Of a stretch of 64,000 bases of DNA, positions 18,016-27,029 are shown in pieces. The position numbers and the translations under genes were made by a program. The DNA comes from Myxococcales bacterium (GTDB lineage Bacteria; Myxococcota_A; UBA9160; UBA4427). How positions within the stretch are numbered: the first letter of the stretch is position 1; every line of letters begins with the position of its first letter. A model generated the notes under the pieces. It was not told where the DNA came from, made no database searches, and saw only the letters and a list, made by a program, of their open reading frames with translations. The stretch spans positions 1-64,000 of the forward strand of contig DUBZ01000037.1 of NCBI GenBank assembly GCA_012960035.1, written 5' to 3'.

Positions 18016-19314
18016 CTACAGGTTCGCAACTTCCTGTTCGAGCAACTCGGCATAGCGTTCGCGAGCCGCTGCACGACGGGTCGGGATGTGGGCGCTCGGG
18101 AACAACCCATCGACAGGCTTGTAGTCCCTCAACACTTGCTTCGCGATCGTCACTTTGTGGACTTCGGTCGGGCCGTCCGCAATCGCCATCACCTGCGCGC
18201 CCACCATCATGCGCGAAAATGGCATCTCGTTTGAGATCCCAAGGGCGCCGTGCACCTGCATCGCTCGCTGGGCCACGTCGTGATAGACCTTCGGCATCGC
18301 GACCTTGATCGCGGCGATGTCTTTGCGGGTCTTTCGGTAGTCGTTGTACTTGTCGATCAACCACGCGGTCCGGAGCACGAGCAACTTAAACTGCTCGATT
18401 TCGATGTAGCTGTCGGCAATCTTGTCCTGCACAAGTTGGTAGTCCGCAAGCCGACCGTCGCGCGTTTCACGAGAGAGCGCTCGCTCGCACATCATGTCGA
18501 AACATCGCTTGAGTTGGCCGACCGTGCGCATCGCGTGATGAATACGGCCACCCCCCAGGCGGGTTTGCGCGATCACGAACGCCGAACCCGGTGCACCCAA
18601 CATGTGGTCGCCCGAGACGCGAACGTTTTCGTATTTGATATACGCATGGCTCGCGTGCTCTTCGCTCTCGGTTCCAACACCCACGTTGCGCACGATGTTC
18701 ACGCCGGGCGTGTCCGTCGGAACGATCAGCATGCTCATGCCTTCGTACGGGCTCACGTCCGGGTCAGTCACCGCCATCACAATCAAGAACGACGCGTAAC
18801 GGGCATTCGACGAAAACCACTTTTCGCCATTGATCACCCAGTCATCGCCTTCCTTTACCGCGCGGGTTGTGAACAGTGTGGGATCGGCGCCCGCGTGGGG
18901 CTCGGTCATCGAATAGCAAGACGAGATTTCGCCCTCGAGCAGCGGGTGCAAGTACTTCTTCTTTTGTTCGTCGCTGCCGTAGTGGGCGAGGATTTCCGCG
19001 TTGCCTGAGTCGGGCGCCTGGCAACCAAACACCGAAGGTGCCCAGCCCGACCGACCCAAGATTTCGTTCATCAAGCCCAGCTTGAGCTGGCCGAAGCCGG
19101 GGCCACCGAGATCTGCGCCGAGGTGACAGGCCCAGAGACCGCGCTCTTTTACCTGCGCTTGCAGAGGCTTCAGGATCTTCATCGCGAGTTCGTCGCTCTT
19201 GTCGTACGGGTCACTCAGCACGTAGTCGAGAGGCTCGACTTCGTCGCGGACGAATGCGTCCATCCAGTTGAGCTCTCGCTGAAATTCGTCTTCGGTTTCG
19301 AAATCCCACGCCAT
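18016..19314 (-). CDS. Acyl-CoA dehydrogenase family protein
   Basis: A 432-residue ACAD with the FAD-binding sequence SCYSMTEPHAGADPTLF, VINGEKWFSSNARYASFLIV, and the C-terminal MQVHGALGISNEMPFSRMM and AIADGPTEVHKVTIAKQVL. It begins MAWDFETEDEFQRELNWMDAF, as in the ACAD10-like subgroup, and is a diverged paralogue of the 13966 gene. The ORF stop is 10 bp from the MFS stop, so the two are convergent. It probably catalyses FAD-dependent desaturation of an acyl-CoA in the cytoplasm. CoA-ester specificity cannot be assigned. Confidence 0.9.
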   Translation of the reverse strand: MAWDFETEDEFQRELNWMDAFVRDEVEPLDYVLSDPYDKSDELAMKILKPLQAQVKERGLWACHLGADLGGPGFGQLKLGLMNEILGRSGWAPSVFGCQAPDSGNAEILAHYGSDEQKKKYLHPLLEGEISSCYSMTEPHAGADPTLFTTRAVKEGDDWVINGEKWFSSNARYASFLIVMAVTDPDVSPYEGMSMLIVPTDTPGVNIVRNVGVGTESEEHASHAYIKYENVRVSGDHMLGAPGSAFVIAQTRLGGGRIHHAMRTVGQLKRCFDMMCERALSRETRDGRLADYQLVQDKIADSYIEIEQFKLLVLRTAWLIDKYNDYRKTRKDIAAIKVAMPKVYHDVAQRAMQVHGALGISNEMPFSRMMVGAQVMAIADGPTEVHKVTIAKQVLRDYKPVDGLFPSAHIPTRRAAARERYAELLEQEVANL

Positions 19315-19422
19315 GCTGGTTTCCTCCGGTAATCGTCGAGCGGTGGTGGCAGACGAAGCAACATAGCGGCTCGCAGTCTGGGTGCGGTGCTCGCTTCCCG
19401 CGTCGCCTCGCCCAAAACGAAA

Positions 19423-19452
19423 CGAGCGCTCCAGCCAGGGCTGGAGCGCTCG
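19423..19452 (-). terminator. Rho-independent terminator of the pyrophosphatase gene
   Basis: A perfect inverted repeat (CGAGCGCTCCAGCC and its complement, 14 bp arms, 2 nt between) lies 55 bp after the minus-strand pyrophosphatase stop. On the minus strand it is followed by TTTCGTTTTGGG, a U-rich tail. The arms would fold with a slightly larger loop. Confidence 0.85.
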
Positions 19453-19506
19453 AATATCGTACGAACTCGTTGAGAGTTCGGCTGCTACGGGGCGTTTGCC
19501 GAGTCG

Positions 19507-21606
19507 CTAGAGCGTCGCGATCAGAGGCGCGATGAGCAGACTCACAACGCTCATCACCTTGATCAGAATGGCGACGCCGGGGCCTGACGTGTCCTTGAAG
19601 GGATCGCCGACCGTGTCACCAATGACTGCTGCCTTGTGGGCTTCGGAACCCTTCGGGTGTCCTTCCAAGCCGCCGGCCTCGATGTACTTCTTGGCGTTGT
19701 CCCAAGCACCACCCGCGTTCGCCATGAAGAGCGAAAGCGATGCGCCAACGGCAACCGAACCGGCGAGCATGCCGGCGAGAGACGCGGGGCCAAGCAAGAA
19801 GCCGACTGCAACCGGAGCCACGATGGCCACCGAACCGGGCAACACCATCTCGCTGAGTGCTGCCTTCGTTGCGATGTCGACGATCGTGATGCTCTCGGGC
19901 TCAGCCTTCCCTTCACGCAAACCCGGGATCTCATCGAACTGCCGCTTGATCTCTTCGATGATCGCTTGGGCGGCTTTGCCGACTGCGATCATCGTGCTCG
20001 CGCCAACCGCGTACGGGAGACACGCGCCAATCAAGAGACCAACCAGGATGGGAGCATCGTCGAGCCTCAAGACCAAGCTTGACATTCCCGCGGCTTCGCG
20101 CACGTGGTTGATTTCGAGGATGAACGCGGAGAACAAACTCAACACCGTGAGCGTCGCCGAACCGATTGCAAAGCCCTTGCCGATGGCCGCAGTCGTGTTG
20201 CCGACCGAGTCAAGTTCGTCCGTGATGGCACGAACCTCAGGGCCGAGCTTGCTCATCTCACTGATGCCACCAGCGTTGTCTGAAATCGGACCGTACGCAT
20301 CAACCGTCATCACGATTGCTGTGCCCGCGAGCATGCCAACGGCGCCCATCGCGATGCCATAGAGGCCCATGCCTTCGGGCATCACTGCGTTCGCGATAAA
20401 GCCAACGACCGCGACGATGAAGAGCGATACCACGGTGCTCTGCATGCCAACTGCGAGACCGTAGATCACGCCGGTACCCGCGCCCGTCTTGGACGCTTCC
20501 GCAACGCGCTCTATCGGAGCCCATGCGGTGTAGTACTCGGTGATCAAACCGATCAGCGCGCCACCGATGGCACCTGCCGCCAAGGCGTAGGTCACAGACT
20601 GGCTGACACCGAGCATCGGCATCAGGATGTAGCCAACGATGCAGATAATGATCGACGGCACGATCAGCGCAGCGCGCAGCACCATGGCAGGGCTGTTCTG
20701 GCGAAGCATTCGAGCGATAAAGATGCACACGATGCTAACCGCGAGACCGACACCTGAGAGAAAGATCGGCAAGGTCACCGCAAGGAACTTCGCTTCTTCG
20801 CCGACTTGCCCATCGGTGAAGAGAGAGTCGACGTATTCCGACTTTGCCGTGAGCGCGATCGCCATGGCGGCGACAATGGCCGCAACCAAGGACTCGTAGA
20901 TGTCTGCGCCCATGCCCGCGACGTCGCCAACGTTGTCACCCACGTTGTCCGCGATACCACCGGGGTTGCGCGGATCGTCTTCCGGGATGCCTTCGATCAC
21001 CTTGCCCGCGATGTCCGAACCGACGTCAGCGGCCTTGGTGTAAATGCCGCCGCCGATGCGGGAGAACAGTGCGATCGACGAGGCGCCTACCGCGAAGCTG
21101 TGAAGCACGGTGGAGAGACGCGGATCGTCAACGTAGATGAGGTAGAGCCCGCCAAGGCCGAGAAGTGCGGTGGCCGCAACGAAGAGGCCCATGACTGCGC
21201 CGCCGTCGAGGGCGGTGAGAAGTGCGTCGGGCTTGCTTCCCGTGCGCGCTGCCTGGGTCGTTCGAACGTTCGCGAACGTTGCAGCCTTCATTCCAACGAA
21301 ACCGGAGAGCAACGAAAGGAAAGCGCCGATCAAGAAGCAAGTGCCGGCGAGCAGACCAGTCCCGTGTCCTTGGAACGCGAAGAAGAGCAGGCCAAACACC
21401 ACGACCGAGTAGACCGCGAGCACTTTGTACTCGCGCATCAAGAAGGCCATCGAACCTTCGCGGATGTAGCGCGCGATCAAGTTCATCGTGTCCGTGCCTT
21501 CCGGGAGTGCCTTCACCCGGAAATAGAAGAAGCACGCAACGGCGATGCCTACGACGCTCGCTACGAGCGGCATCAACGTCAGTTGTTGGATCAATTCGCT
21601 GTTCAT
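19507..21606 (-). CDS. hppA: Membrane-bound ion-translocating pyrophosphatase, K+-dependent type
   Basis: The 699-residue protein has the 15-16 membrane spans of the M-PPase family. It couples pyrophosphate hydrolysis to H+ (or Na+) export across the inner membrane. Catalytic blocks are intact: [38 protein letters not shown] and, near the C-terminus, [14 protein letters not shown] with [12 protein letters not shown]. In the K+ signature the sequence is [10 protein letters not shown]; alanine rather than lysine after GNTT marks the K+-dependent class. H+ versus Na+ specificity is not resolved here. It is a monocistronic gene with a leader of about 80 bp containing hairpins and a strong terminator. 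In a catabolic cell it would recover energy from PPi made by acyl-CoA synthetases. Confidence 0.95.
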   Translation of the reverse strand: MNSELIQQLTLMPLVASVVGIAVACFFYFRVKALPEGTDTMNLIARYIREGSMAFLMREYKVLAVYSVVVFGLLFFAFQGHGTGLLAGTCFLIGAFLSLLSGFVGMKAATFANVRTTQAARTGSKPDALLTALDGGAVMGLFVAATALLGLGGLYLIYVDDPRLSTVLHSFAVGASSIALFSRIGGGIYTKAADVGSDIAGKVIEGIPEDDPRNPGGIADNVGDNVGDVAGMGADIYESLVAAIVAAMAIALTAKSEYVDSLFTDGQVGEEAKFLAVTLPIFLSGVGLAVSIVCIFIARMLRQNSPAMVLRAALIVPSIIICIVGYILMPMLGVSQSVTYALAAGAIGGALIGLITEYYTAWAPIERVAEASKTGAGTGVIYGLAVGMQSTVVSLFIVAVVGFIANAVMPEGMGLYGIAMGAVGMLAGTAIVMTVDAYGPISDNAGGISEMSKLGPEVRAITDELDSVGNTTAAIGKGFAIGSATLTVLSLFSAFILEINHVREAAGMSSLVLRLDDAPILVGLLIGACLPYAVGASTMIAVGKAAQAIIEEIKRQFDEIPGLREGKAEPESITIVDIATKAALSEMVLPGSVAIVAPVAVGFLLGPASLAGMLAGSVAVGASLSLFMANAGGAWDNAKKYIEAGGLEGHPKGSEAHKAAVIGDTVGDPFKDTSGPGVAILIKVMSVVSLLIAPLIATL

Positions 21607-21639
21607 CTGGAGTCCATCCTGTATCGGTCAATTGCTAGT

Positions 21640-21688
21640 CCGAGGAACCCTTCCCTCGGTTGCTGTTGGACCCATTTTGATGGGTCCA
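21640..21688 (-). promoter_or_regulatory. Two hairpins in the leader of the pyrophosphatase gene
   Basis: Upstream of the minus-strand ATG (21606) are TGGACCCA-(6 nt)-TGGGTCCA (21667-21688) and CCGAGG-(8 nt)-CCTCGG (21640-21659). Both arms are perfect. No U-run follows either, so they look like leader structures rather than terminators. Function is not known. Confidence 0.4.
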
Positions 21689-22235
21689 GTCGGGTAAATT
21701 GAGTCGTGCGTTAAGGAGCTGCGCGCCGCGAGGATGCTGACCTGTCCCCCGCCGATCCGGCACTCCATCTGATTTCGTTCGTTCGGGTGTCCTTGGGTTG
21801 GGCAACGAAGTCTGCCCTGCGCTCTTCTGCGATATCAGCGACCTGAGCGTTCTTGGATTCGAGCGATCGTTTGCCGGGCGCCGCCATCGCAAGGAGCACC
21901 GAATACTCGGCGGCTCAAACTGCGCGGGACGCAACTTGTCTCGGGCACCTGATTAGCCATTCCGCGCAGGGCCAGCAAGCAATTTGTCCTGTTTTTTCGC
22001 ACCGTTGCCGCGTCACCGCGACGGAAACAACCCGCTCGGCGATGCCTTTCAGCCGACTTTCAGCAGACCAAACCACTCCAATTTCAGGGCCGTCGCGGTA
22101 AGTCCGCGATATCGGTCCGAGATGTGCCGCATGCTGCGGCGTAAAGGGTGGGTATGCTGGAGCGCCGAGCTGTCACGGGCCCAGCCATACGCCTACGCCA
22201 GCCCTCAGACGCCAGCCCATTCTGACGGAGTTCTC
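21689..22235. other. 547 bp gap with no supported gene
   Basis: This stretch separates the divergent pyrophosphatase and EthD-like genes and should contain both promoters. Short ORFs here (21635..21934 minus, 21711..21899 minus, 21853..22101 plus) have no recognisable motif and no good ribosome binding site. I see no tRNA, repeat array or transposon end. Confidence 0.5.
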
Positions 22236-22928
22236 ATGGAAAAGATCGTCTATCTGACCTTCCCGGCCTCGGGATTTGACCCGAATGCGTATCGGGACCA
22301 CCTCCTCCGCGATGTCGCCCCCGAGCTGCTCGCCGCCGGCGTTCGAGGACTGAATATCAGCCCGAACGACCTGCAAACGGAAATTCCGAAGCCGATGCTG
22401 CTCATCGGCGACGGCGCGAGCTTGGGTGCAGCGGTCTCTGTCTGGGTAGACTCCCTCGACGCGCGCAAGCCGATCGAGGCGGCTTTGTCCCGCCAAGTCG
22501 AGCGATTGGACGGCTACCTCGTCACCGAATCCATCCCCCAGCCGTGCACCGACCGCTCTTGGGTCGACGGCGAACGCAGCCCCGGACTCACGCACTTCAC
22601 TTGGTTCGACAAAGCAGAGAACTGTTCGGACGAAGACTTCTACTACAACTGGTTCGAAGTCCACACGCCCTTCTCCTTTGACTTGCATCCTCTGCGCTGG
22701 GAGTACGTGCGCAACGCAGTCGCGCGCCCCATCACGAATGGCGCGCCAACTGTGCGCGCGATCGTCGGCGAACGTTTTCGAGAGGTTCGCGACTACACCG
22801 ACCCCGAACGGCTCTTTGGCAACAAAGAAGTCTTGATGCAAAGCGCCAAAGAAGCGGGCGACTACAGCAACCCCGACACCATGCACTCGCTGCCACTTTC
22901 GGAGTACATCATCAAGTCCGTTGGATAA
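22236..22928 (+). CDS. EthD-like dimeric alpha/beta barrel protein
   Basis: From the ATG at 22236 (preceded by GACGGAG) the protein has 230 residues: MEKIVYLTFPASGFDPNAYR. A second-half block, HFTWFDKAENCSDEDFYYNW then HTPFSFDLHPLRWEYVRN, resembles the EthD/ferredoxin-like barrel with the conserved His-Thr/Pro segment. Two such repeats fill the length. EthD proteins accompany P450s or act as small isomerases or cyclases; the role here is unknown. The longer ORF start at 21984 has no support. It is convergent with the LLM gene at 22942, with 13 bp between stops. Confidence 0.6.
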   Translation: MEKIVYLTFPASGFDPNAYRDHLLRDVAPELLAAGVRGLNISPNDLQTEIPKPMLLIGDGASLGAAVSVWVDSLDARKPIEAALSRQVERLDGYLVTESIPQPCTDRSWVDGERSPGLTHFTWFDKAENCSDEDFYYNWFEVHTPFSFDLHPLRWEYVRNAVARPITNGAPTVRAIVGERFREVRDYTDPERLFGNKEVLMQSAKEAGDYSNPDTMHSLPLSEYIIKSVG

Positions 22929-22941
22929 GGGATCGGCCCGA

Positions 22942-23985
22942 TCAATCGCGCAGGCCGACCAGCTCCGCCATCATTTCGAACGCTTCGTCCTGTTCGCTGC
23001 GCACCGTAAGACCGGTGTACGGCAGCGGCTCGTAGTTGGCGCGCCACTGTTTCTTGATGCGATCGGGCGTTCCGTAGAGACCACTCTCGTCGATGTACTC
23101 GTCGGGGACCGCTGCGATCGCTTCATCGCGCTTGCCGGCGGAGAACAATTCGTGAATGCGTTCGGCGGCGTCGCCCCAGCCTTCGCGAATCATTCGCTTC
23201 TTGTGAAAGTTGAGTTTGGGATGGCCCATGCCGCCGACGTAGAGTGCGACGAACGGCTTCGCCGCCTGAAATGCAGTTTTGATGTCTTCGGTAACGAGTA
23301 CAGGCAATGTGCCCTGGATTTCAAAACTGTCGTACCCCTTGCCGTTGCCCGCTCGCCTGAAGCCTTCTTCGAGCCAAGACTTGAACAAGTCGACATTGTG
23401 GCGACGCATCCCAAAGGGGAGCCAACCGTCGGTCAATTCGCCAGTCATGATCACGGAATTCCGTGCGCCCGTTCCCAAGTAGATTTTCGGCCTCTCTGGA
23501 AAGTGAAGAATCGATTTGAGAGGTTTGCCCATCCCCGCAGATCCGTGGCCATCAAAGGGCAATCGGATCTCTTTTCCGTCGTGCACCACAGGCCCGTCCC
23601 GGGCGAATATCTTTTTCATGATGGAGACGTAGTCGCGCATGCGTTCAAGCGGGTCGCCCCACGGTGCGCCGTACCAGCCTTCTACGATTTGCGGCCCCGA
23701 AACGCCGAGCCCCCCGATCACGCGCCCGCCACCCGCAAGCGCATCCAAGGTGCCCAACTGCATGGCCGTCATGGCGGGTGTGCGCGCCGCAAGTTGAATG
23801 ACGCCGGTCCCGAGGCGAATGCGTTTCGTGTGTGCGGCAATGAAGGCGAGTGGGGTGATGGCGTCAGAGCCGTAGGCTTCAGCCGTCCAGACCGAGTCGT
23901 ACCCGATTTCTTCACAGCGCTTAATGCGCTCCATTGGAAGATCCACACCGCGCGCCGCGTATTCCACTGCAAGTCCGAGCTTCAT
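22942..23985 (-). CDS. LLM-class F420-type oxidoreductase
   Basis: A 347-residue luciferase-like barrel protein, paralogous to the gene at 4360. Shared features are MKLGLAVEY, YDSVWTAEAYGSDAITPLAF, IRLGTGVIQLAARTP and GGLGVSGPQIVEGWYG, which fit the F420-dependent LLM subgroup. The region IYLGTGARNSVIMTGELTDG is the conserved substrate-side block. It lies alone on the minus strand between an EthD-like gene and a crotonase on the plus strand, so it has its own promoter in the roughly 100 bp upstream of 23985. F420 dependence is inferred by family. Confidence 0.85.
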   Translation of the reverse strand: MKLGLAVEYAARGVDLPMERIKRCEEIGYDSVWTAEAYGSDAITPLAFIAAHTKRIRLGTGVIQLAARTPAMTAMQLGTLDALAGGGRVIGGLGVSGPQIVEGWYGAPWGDPLERMRDYVSIMKKIFARDGPVVHDGKEIRLPFDGHGSAGMGKPLKSILHFPERPKIYLGTGARNSVIMTGELTDGWLPFGMRRHNVDLFKSWLEEGFRRAGNGKGYDSFEIQGTLPVLVTEDIKTAFQAAKPFVALYVGGMGHPKLNFHKKRMIREGWGDAAERIHELFSAGKRDEAIAAVPDEYIDESGLYGTPDRIKKQWRANYEPLPYTGLTVRSEQDEAFEMMAELVGLRD

Positions 23986-24089
23986 TGTTTCTCCGATTGA
24001 AAACGCGCATCAGCGCCTACGCGTTCAAGCATAAACCGATCATCGGGGTTGCGATACCCTGACTCCCTTCCCTCTGACTAGGAGCCACC

Positions 24090-24914
24090 ATGGATTACGA
24101 AGCGATTCGAGTTGAAACGAGCGACGACGGGATCGCGACTTTGATGCTCAACCGACCCGAAGCAATGAACGCGTGGAACGGCGCGATGTCTTCGGAGTTC
24201 GAGCAAGCTATCCAGGCCCTCGACATGAACGACTCGGTTCGGGTGGTAGTCTTAACGGGCGCGGGCCGTGCGTTTTGTGCAGGCGCAGACCTGAGCGCGG
24301 GAGCCGACTCGTTCAAACCTGCGGACGGGAACGCGACGGACGAGCGTGCTCAAAAGAAAAACTACGCCGATTCGTTCTGGCCCTTCATGATGCGCAAGCC
24401 CGTGATCGCCGCGATCAACGGCCACGCGGTCGGCGTGGGCATCACACTTCCGATGACCTGCGACGTTCGCTTCGTCGCCGAAAAGGCGAAGATTCAATTC
24501 GCATTTACACGCCGAGGTATGCTGCCCGAACTAGGCACCCATGCCATCGTTCCCCGAATACTCGGGATGTCGAACGCCGCAGACTTGATGTTGTCCGGGC
24601 GCATGATTAGCGGCATTGAAGCGGTCGAGTTGGGGCTCGCGACGCGCGCCCTGCCCGCCGAAGAAGTCCTACCGGCTGCACTCGAATACGCGAAAGAATA
24701 TTTGCTCGCCGCGCCTGCGTCGGTTGCGATCGCGAAGCGACTGCTGTGGGAATCGATCAGCCCATCCATCGCAGACATGATGAAGCGCGAGTCGAAGCTC
24801 TTCGACTGGACCACAACGCAGCCGGACTCCACGGAGGGCGTCATGTCGTTCGTCGAGAAGCGCGCACCCAAGTGGAGCCTGCGACCAAGCCAGGATCTTC
24901 CCGAAGAGCTTTAG
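24090..24914 (+). CDS. Enoyl-CoA hydratase/isomerase (crotonase family)
   Basis: A 274-residue crotonase. MNRPEAMNAWNGAMSSEFEQ-like N-terminus (LMLNRPEAMNAWNG) is followed by the oxyanion-hole block GAGRAFCAGADLSAG and PVIAAINGHAVGVGITLPMT. The acid position is seen in RRGMLPELGTHAIVPRILG, where one glutamate (PELGT) is kept. It would hydrate or isomerise an enoyl-CoA in beta-oxidation. An AGGAG-type site (TAGGAGCCACC) precedes the ATG. The gene is convergent with the creatininase-like gene at 24947. Confidence 0.9.
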   Translation: MDYEAIRVETSDDGIATLMLNRPEAMNAWNGAMSSEFEQAIQALDMNDSVRVVVLTGAGRAFCAGADLSAGADSFKPADGNATDERAQKKNYADSFWPFMMRKPVIAAINGHAVGVGITLPMTCDVRFVAEKAKIQFAFTRRGMLPELGTHAIVPRILGMSNAADLMLSGRMISGIEAVELGLATRALPAEEVLPAALEYAKEYLLAAPASVAIAKRLLWESISPSIADMMKRESKLFDWTTTQPDSTEGVMSFVEKRAPKWSLRPSQDLPEEL

Positions 24915-24946
24915 GGCACGAACGGGCTGTGCGACAGACTCCTAGG

Positions 24947-25918
24947 TCAGACGTTTTCGGGATACTTGAGGATCCAATTCGAGGTGCGGATCGCCGTCTC
25001 GTTTACAAAGAGATGACGAATTTTCCAAACTGGCGAATGGCAGTCTTCCGCTGAAATCTTGCCGTCCAACAAATCCGTCATCGCTTCGGCCGCCTTGCCG
25101 CCCAAGATGTCGAGAAAAGCCTCACCCAACTCAGGCGACGCTTTGCCAGGTTGCCCGCTGTATGTCTCTTCGACGAAGTAGTGAAGGCCGGCTTTAAAGC
25201 TCTTCAACATTTGAGGGAGTGCGGCGAGCCCCGCACCAGGCTTGTCGGGTTTCGTTTCGCCCTTTTCGGCAAGCCAACGATCGACGTCGCGCCGCGGAAG
25301 GTCTTTGTAGTCAGGATCGATGAGCTCGGGATGCAATGCCAACAGTTGGCTCGTTTCTACGAGCCCGCCATGTGTGTCGCCGACAAAGTCTTCCGGCGTG
25401 ACGCCCGGCACGTGGCCAAGAACATGCCCAAGTTCTGAGCCCTCGACTTCAAGCCGGGTGAGCATCAACGAGAATAAACCCACCATGTTGATCCCACACG
25501 CTTTCGACACTTTGTCGCACGCCGCCTCGATGGCGACGAAGTGTCGCGGGCTGCCGTGAAAGTTGGAAACGACCACGTTTTTGAACCCCTGCGCGGCGAG
25601 GGATCGGCCCAGGTCTTCAAGCACTGCGATGATCGTGGACACGCGAAAGCGCAACGAGCCTGGCTGAGGCACCGGGTCGCTTGCCGCGTAGATGAAGGGC
25701 AACTTCAAGAAGGTGCGATCGCGATGGGCTTCGGGCAAATGCGCGACCATTCGTTCGGAAAGCCCTTCACCTTCCAACAGGTCCGCCCCGAGTGGTAGAT
25801 GAGGGCCGTGGACTTCGAGAGGCGAGCATGTCACGAGTACGATCGCCCGCGCGCGGTCGATCTCATCGAAGCGCTTCTTGGTGATCGTTTCCCAACGCAG
25901 GATCTCAGGGCTCGTCAT
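24947..25918 (-). CDS. Creatininase family amidohydrolase
   Basis: The true protein has 323 residues and begins MTSPEILRWETITKKRFDEI, preceded by AAGGAGAAATCC. The ORF-track model to 26323 reads through the TauD-like gene and is wrong. Metal-ligand motifs of the creatininase fold are present: CSPLEVHGPHLPLGADLLEG, VVSNFHGSPRHFVAIEAA and DFVGDTHGGLVETSQLL. Members hydrolyse cyclic amides or peptides, including MftE of mycofactocin maturation. No mycofactocin precursor or radical SAM gene is visible, so a stand-alone amidohydrolase is the safer reading. It is divergent from the TauD-like gene. Confidence 0.85.
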   Translation of the reverse strand: MTSPEILRWETITKKRFDEIDRARAIVLVTCSPLEVHGPHLPLGADLLEGEGLSERMVAHLPEAHRDRTFLKLPFIYAASDPVPQPGSLRFRVSTIIAVLEDLGRSLAAQGFKNVVVSNFHGSPRHFVAIEAACDKVSKACGINMVGLFSLMLTRLEVEGSELGHVLGHVPGVTPEDFVGDTHGGLVETSQLLALHPELIDPDYKDLPRRDVDRWLAEKGETKPDKPGAGLAALPQMLKSFKAGLHYFVEETYSGQPGKASPELGEAFLDILGGKAAEAMTDLLDGKISAEDCHSPVWKIRHLFVNETAIRTSNWILKYPENV

Positions 25919-26057
25919 GGATTTCTCCTTAATCCCGTGCAAACCATACCGCTTCGCGAGACGAGAAGCTGACCCGCGAAATCTGTGCAGCACGGTGCCG
26001 TGCAGCGAGATACCTTTTGGCGACACGAGCACGAGCCCCCGCACCGCGAGGTTGAAG

Positions 26058-26927
26058 ATGACCCAAATGCTTTCGATCGAACCCAACCAAGGCGCAACCC
26101 TTGGCGCGCGGGTCACCGGTGTCACTCTTGCACAGCTCGACGACGCGACGTTCAAACAGATCGAAGACGCGTGGCACATCCATGGCGTGTTGATCTTTCC
26201 CGAACAATTCCTGAGCGACGAAGAACAGGTCGCGTTCTCTCGTCGTTTCGGGGGGCTCGAAAAGCTGATCACCAAAATAGCGGCAGACCCGAACATTGGC
26301 GTTCTGAGCAATGTCCGTCCCAACGGCCAATTGATCGAACCCGAGGGAAGCTACGCGCTCTTTTTGCTCGGCAACACGTTCTGGCACACCGACAGCTCGT
26401 TCAAGCGCGTACCGAGTAAGGCTTCACTTCTTTCCGCGCGACAAGTTTCAAGCGAAGGTGGCGAAACAGAATGGGCCGACATGCGCGCGGCCTACGACGC
26501 ACTCGACGACGCAACCAAAGTCGACCTCCAAGAAGCATCGGCCATTCATAGCTACCGCTATTCCCAAGGTCTAGTTGGCGGTGTCGACGTCCTCAGCGAA
26601 GAAGAATGGAAGGCATTGCCGCCGGTTGAACACCCGATCATCCGCACTCACCCGGCAACCGGACGAAAGAACCTCTACCTCGGACGACACGCTTCCCATA
26701 TCAGCGGGCGCGACGTTGAAGAAAGCCGCGCACTGTTGAACCGACTCACCGATGAAGCGAGCAAACCACCGCGGGTCTTCAGTCACACCTGGTCGGAGGG
26801 CGATATCGTGATCTGGGACAACCGCTGCGTGCTTCATCGCGGTAGAACCTGGCCCGCGGAGCAAGCTCGGACGATGGCGCGTACAACGATCGCAGGCGAT
26901 GACGACACGAACGAATGGACCCTGTAG
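26058..26927 (+). CDS. TauD/TfdA family Fe(II)/2-oxoglutarate dioxygenase
   Basis: From ATG 26058 the protein has 289 residues. The iron ligands are visible: H110 and D112 in NTFWHTDSSF and the distal His in WDNRCVLHRGRT, with the 2-oxoglutarate-binding Arg in RTMARTTIAG. The N-terminus GATLGARVTGVTLAQLDD and HIHGVLIFPEQFLSDEEQ are typical of TfdA-like enzymes that hydroxylate side chains next to an ether, sulfonate or acid group. The track start at 25878 overlaps the creatininase start and is rejected. Divergent from the creatininase gene over a 139 bp spacer. Confidence 0.9.
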   Translation: MTQMLSIEPNQGATLGARVTGVTLAQLDDATFKQIEDAWHIHGVLIFPEQFLSDEEQVAFSRRFGGLEKLITKIAADPNIGVLSNVRPNGQLIEPEGSYALFLLGNTFWHTDSSFKRVPSKASLLSARQVSSEGGETEWADMRAAYDALDDATKVDLQEASAIHSYRYSQGLVGGVDVLSEEEWKALPPVEHPIIRTHPATGRKNLYLGRHASHISGRDVEESRALLNRLTDEASKPPRVFSHTWSEGDIVIWDNRCVLHRGRTWPAEQARTMARTTIAGDDDTNEWTL

Positions 26928-27029
26928 TCGTAGCTTCAAGCGGCTAGCGACAGCTAGCTTTCGCAACCCAGGCAGCGGCATTAGATCCGCGTTTGGGCGC
27001 GTGCGCCTTCTGTCACGCAGACACCTAGG

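Noticed and set aside
19532-20362. 276-aa plus-strand ORF
   Set aside because: Antisense to the pyrophosphatase; low-complexity Ser/Pro/Thr-rich composition from antisense codon bias.
24947-25918. Mycofactocin-type creatininase (MftE)
   Set aside because: Motifs fit the creatininase family, but no mycofactocin precursor or radical SAM gene is in the window, so the specific name was not used.
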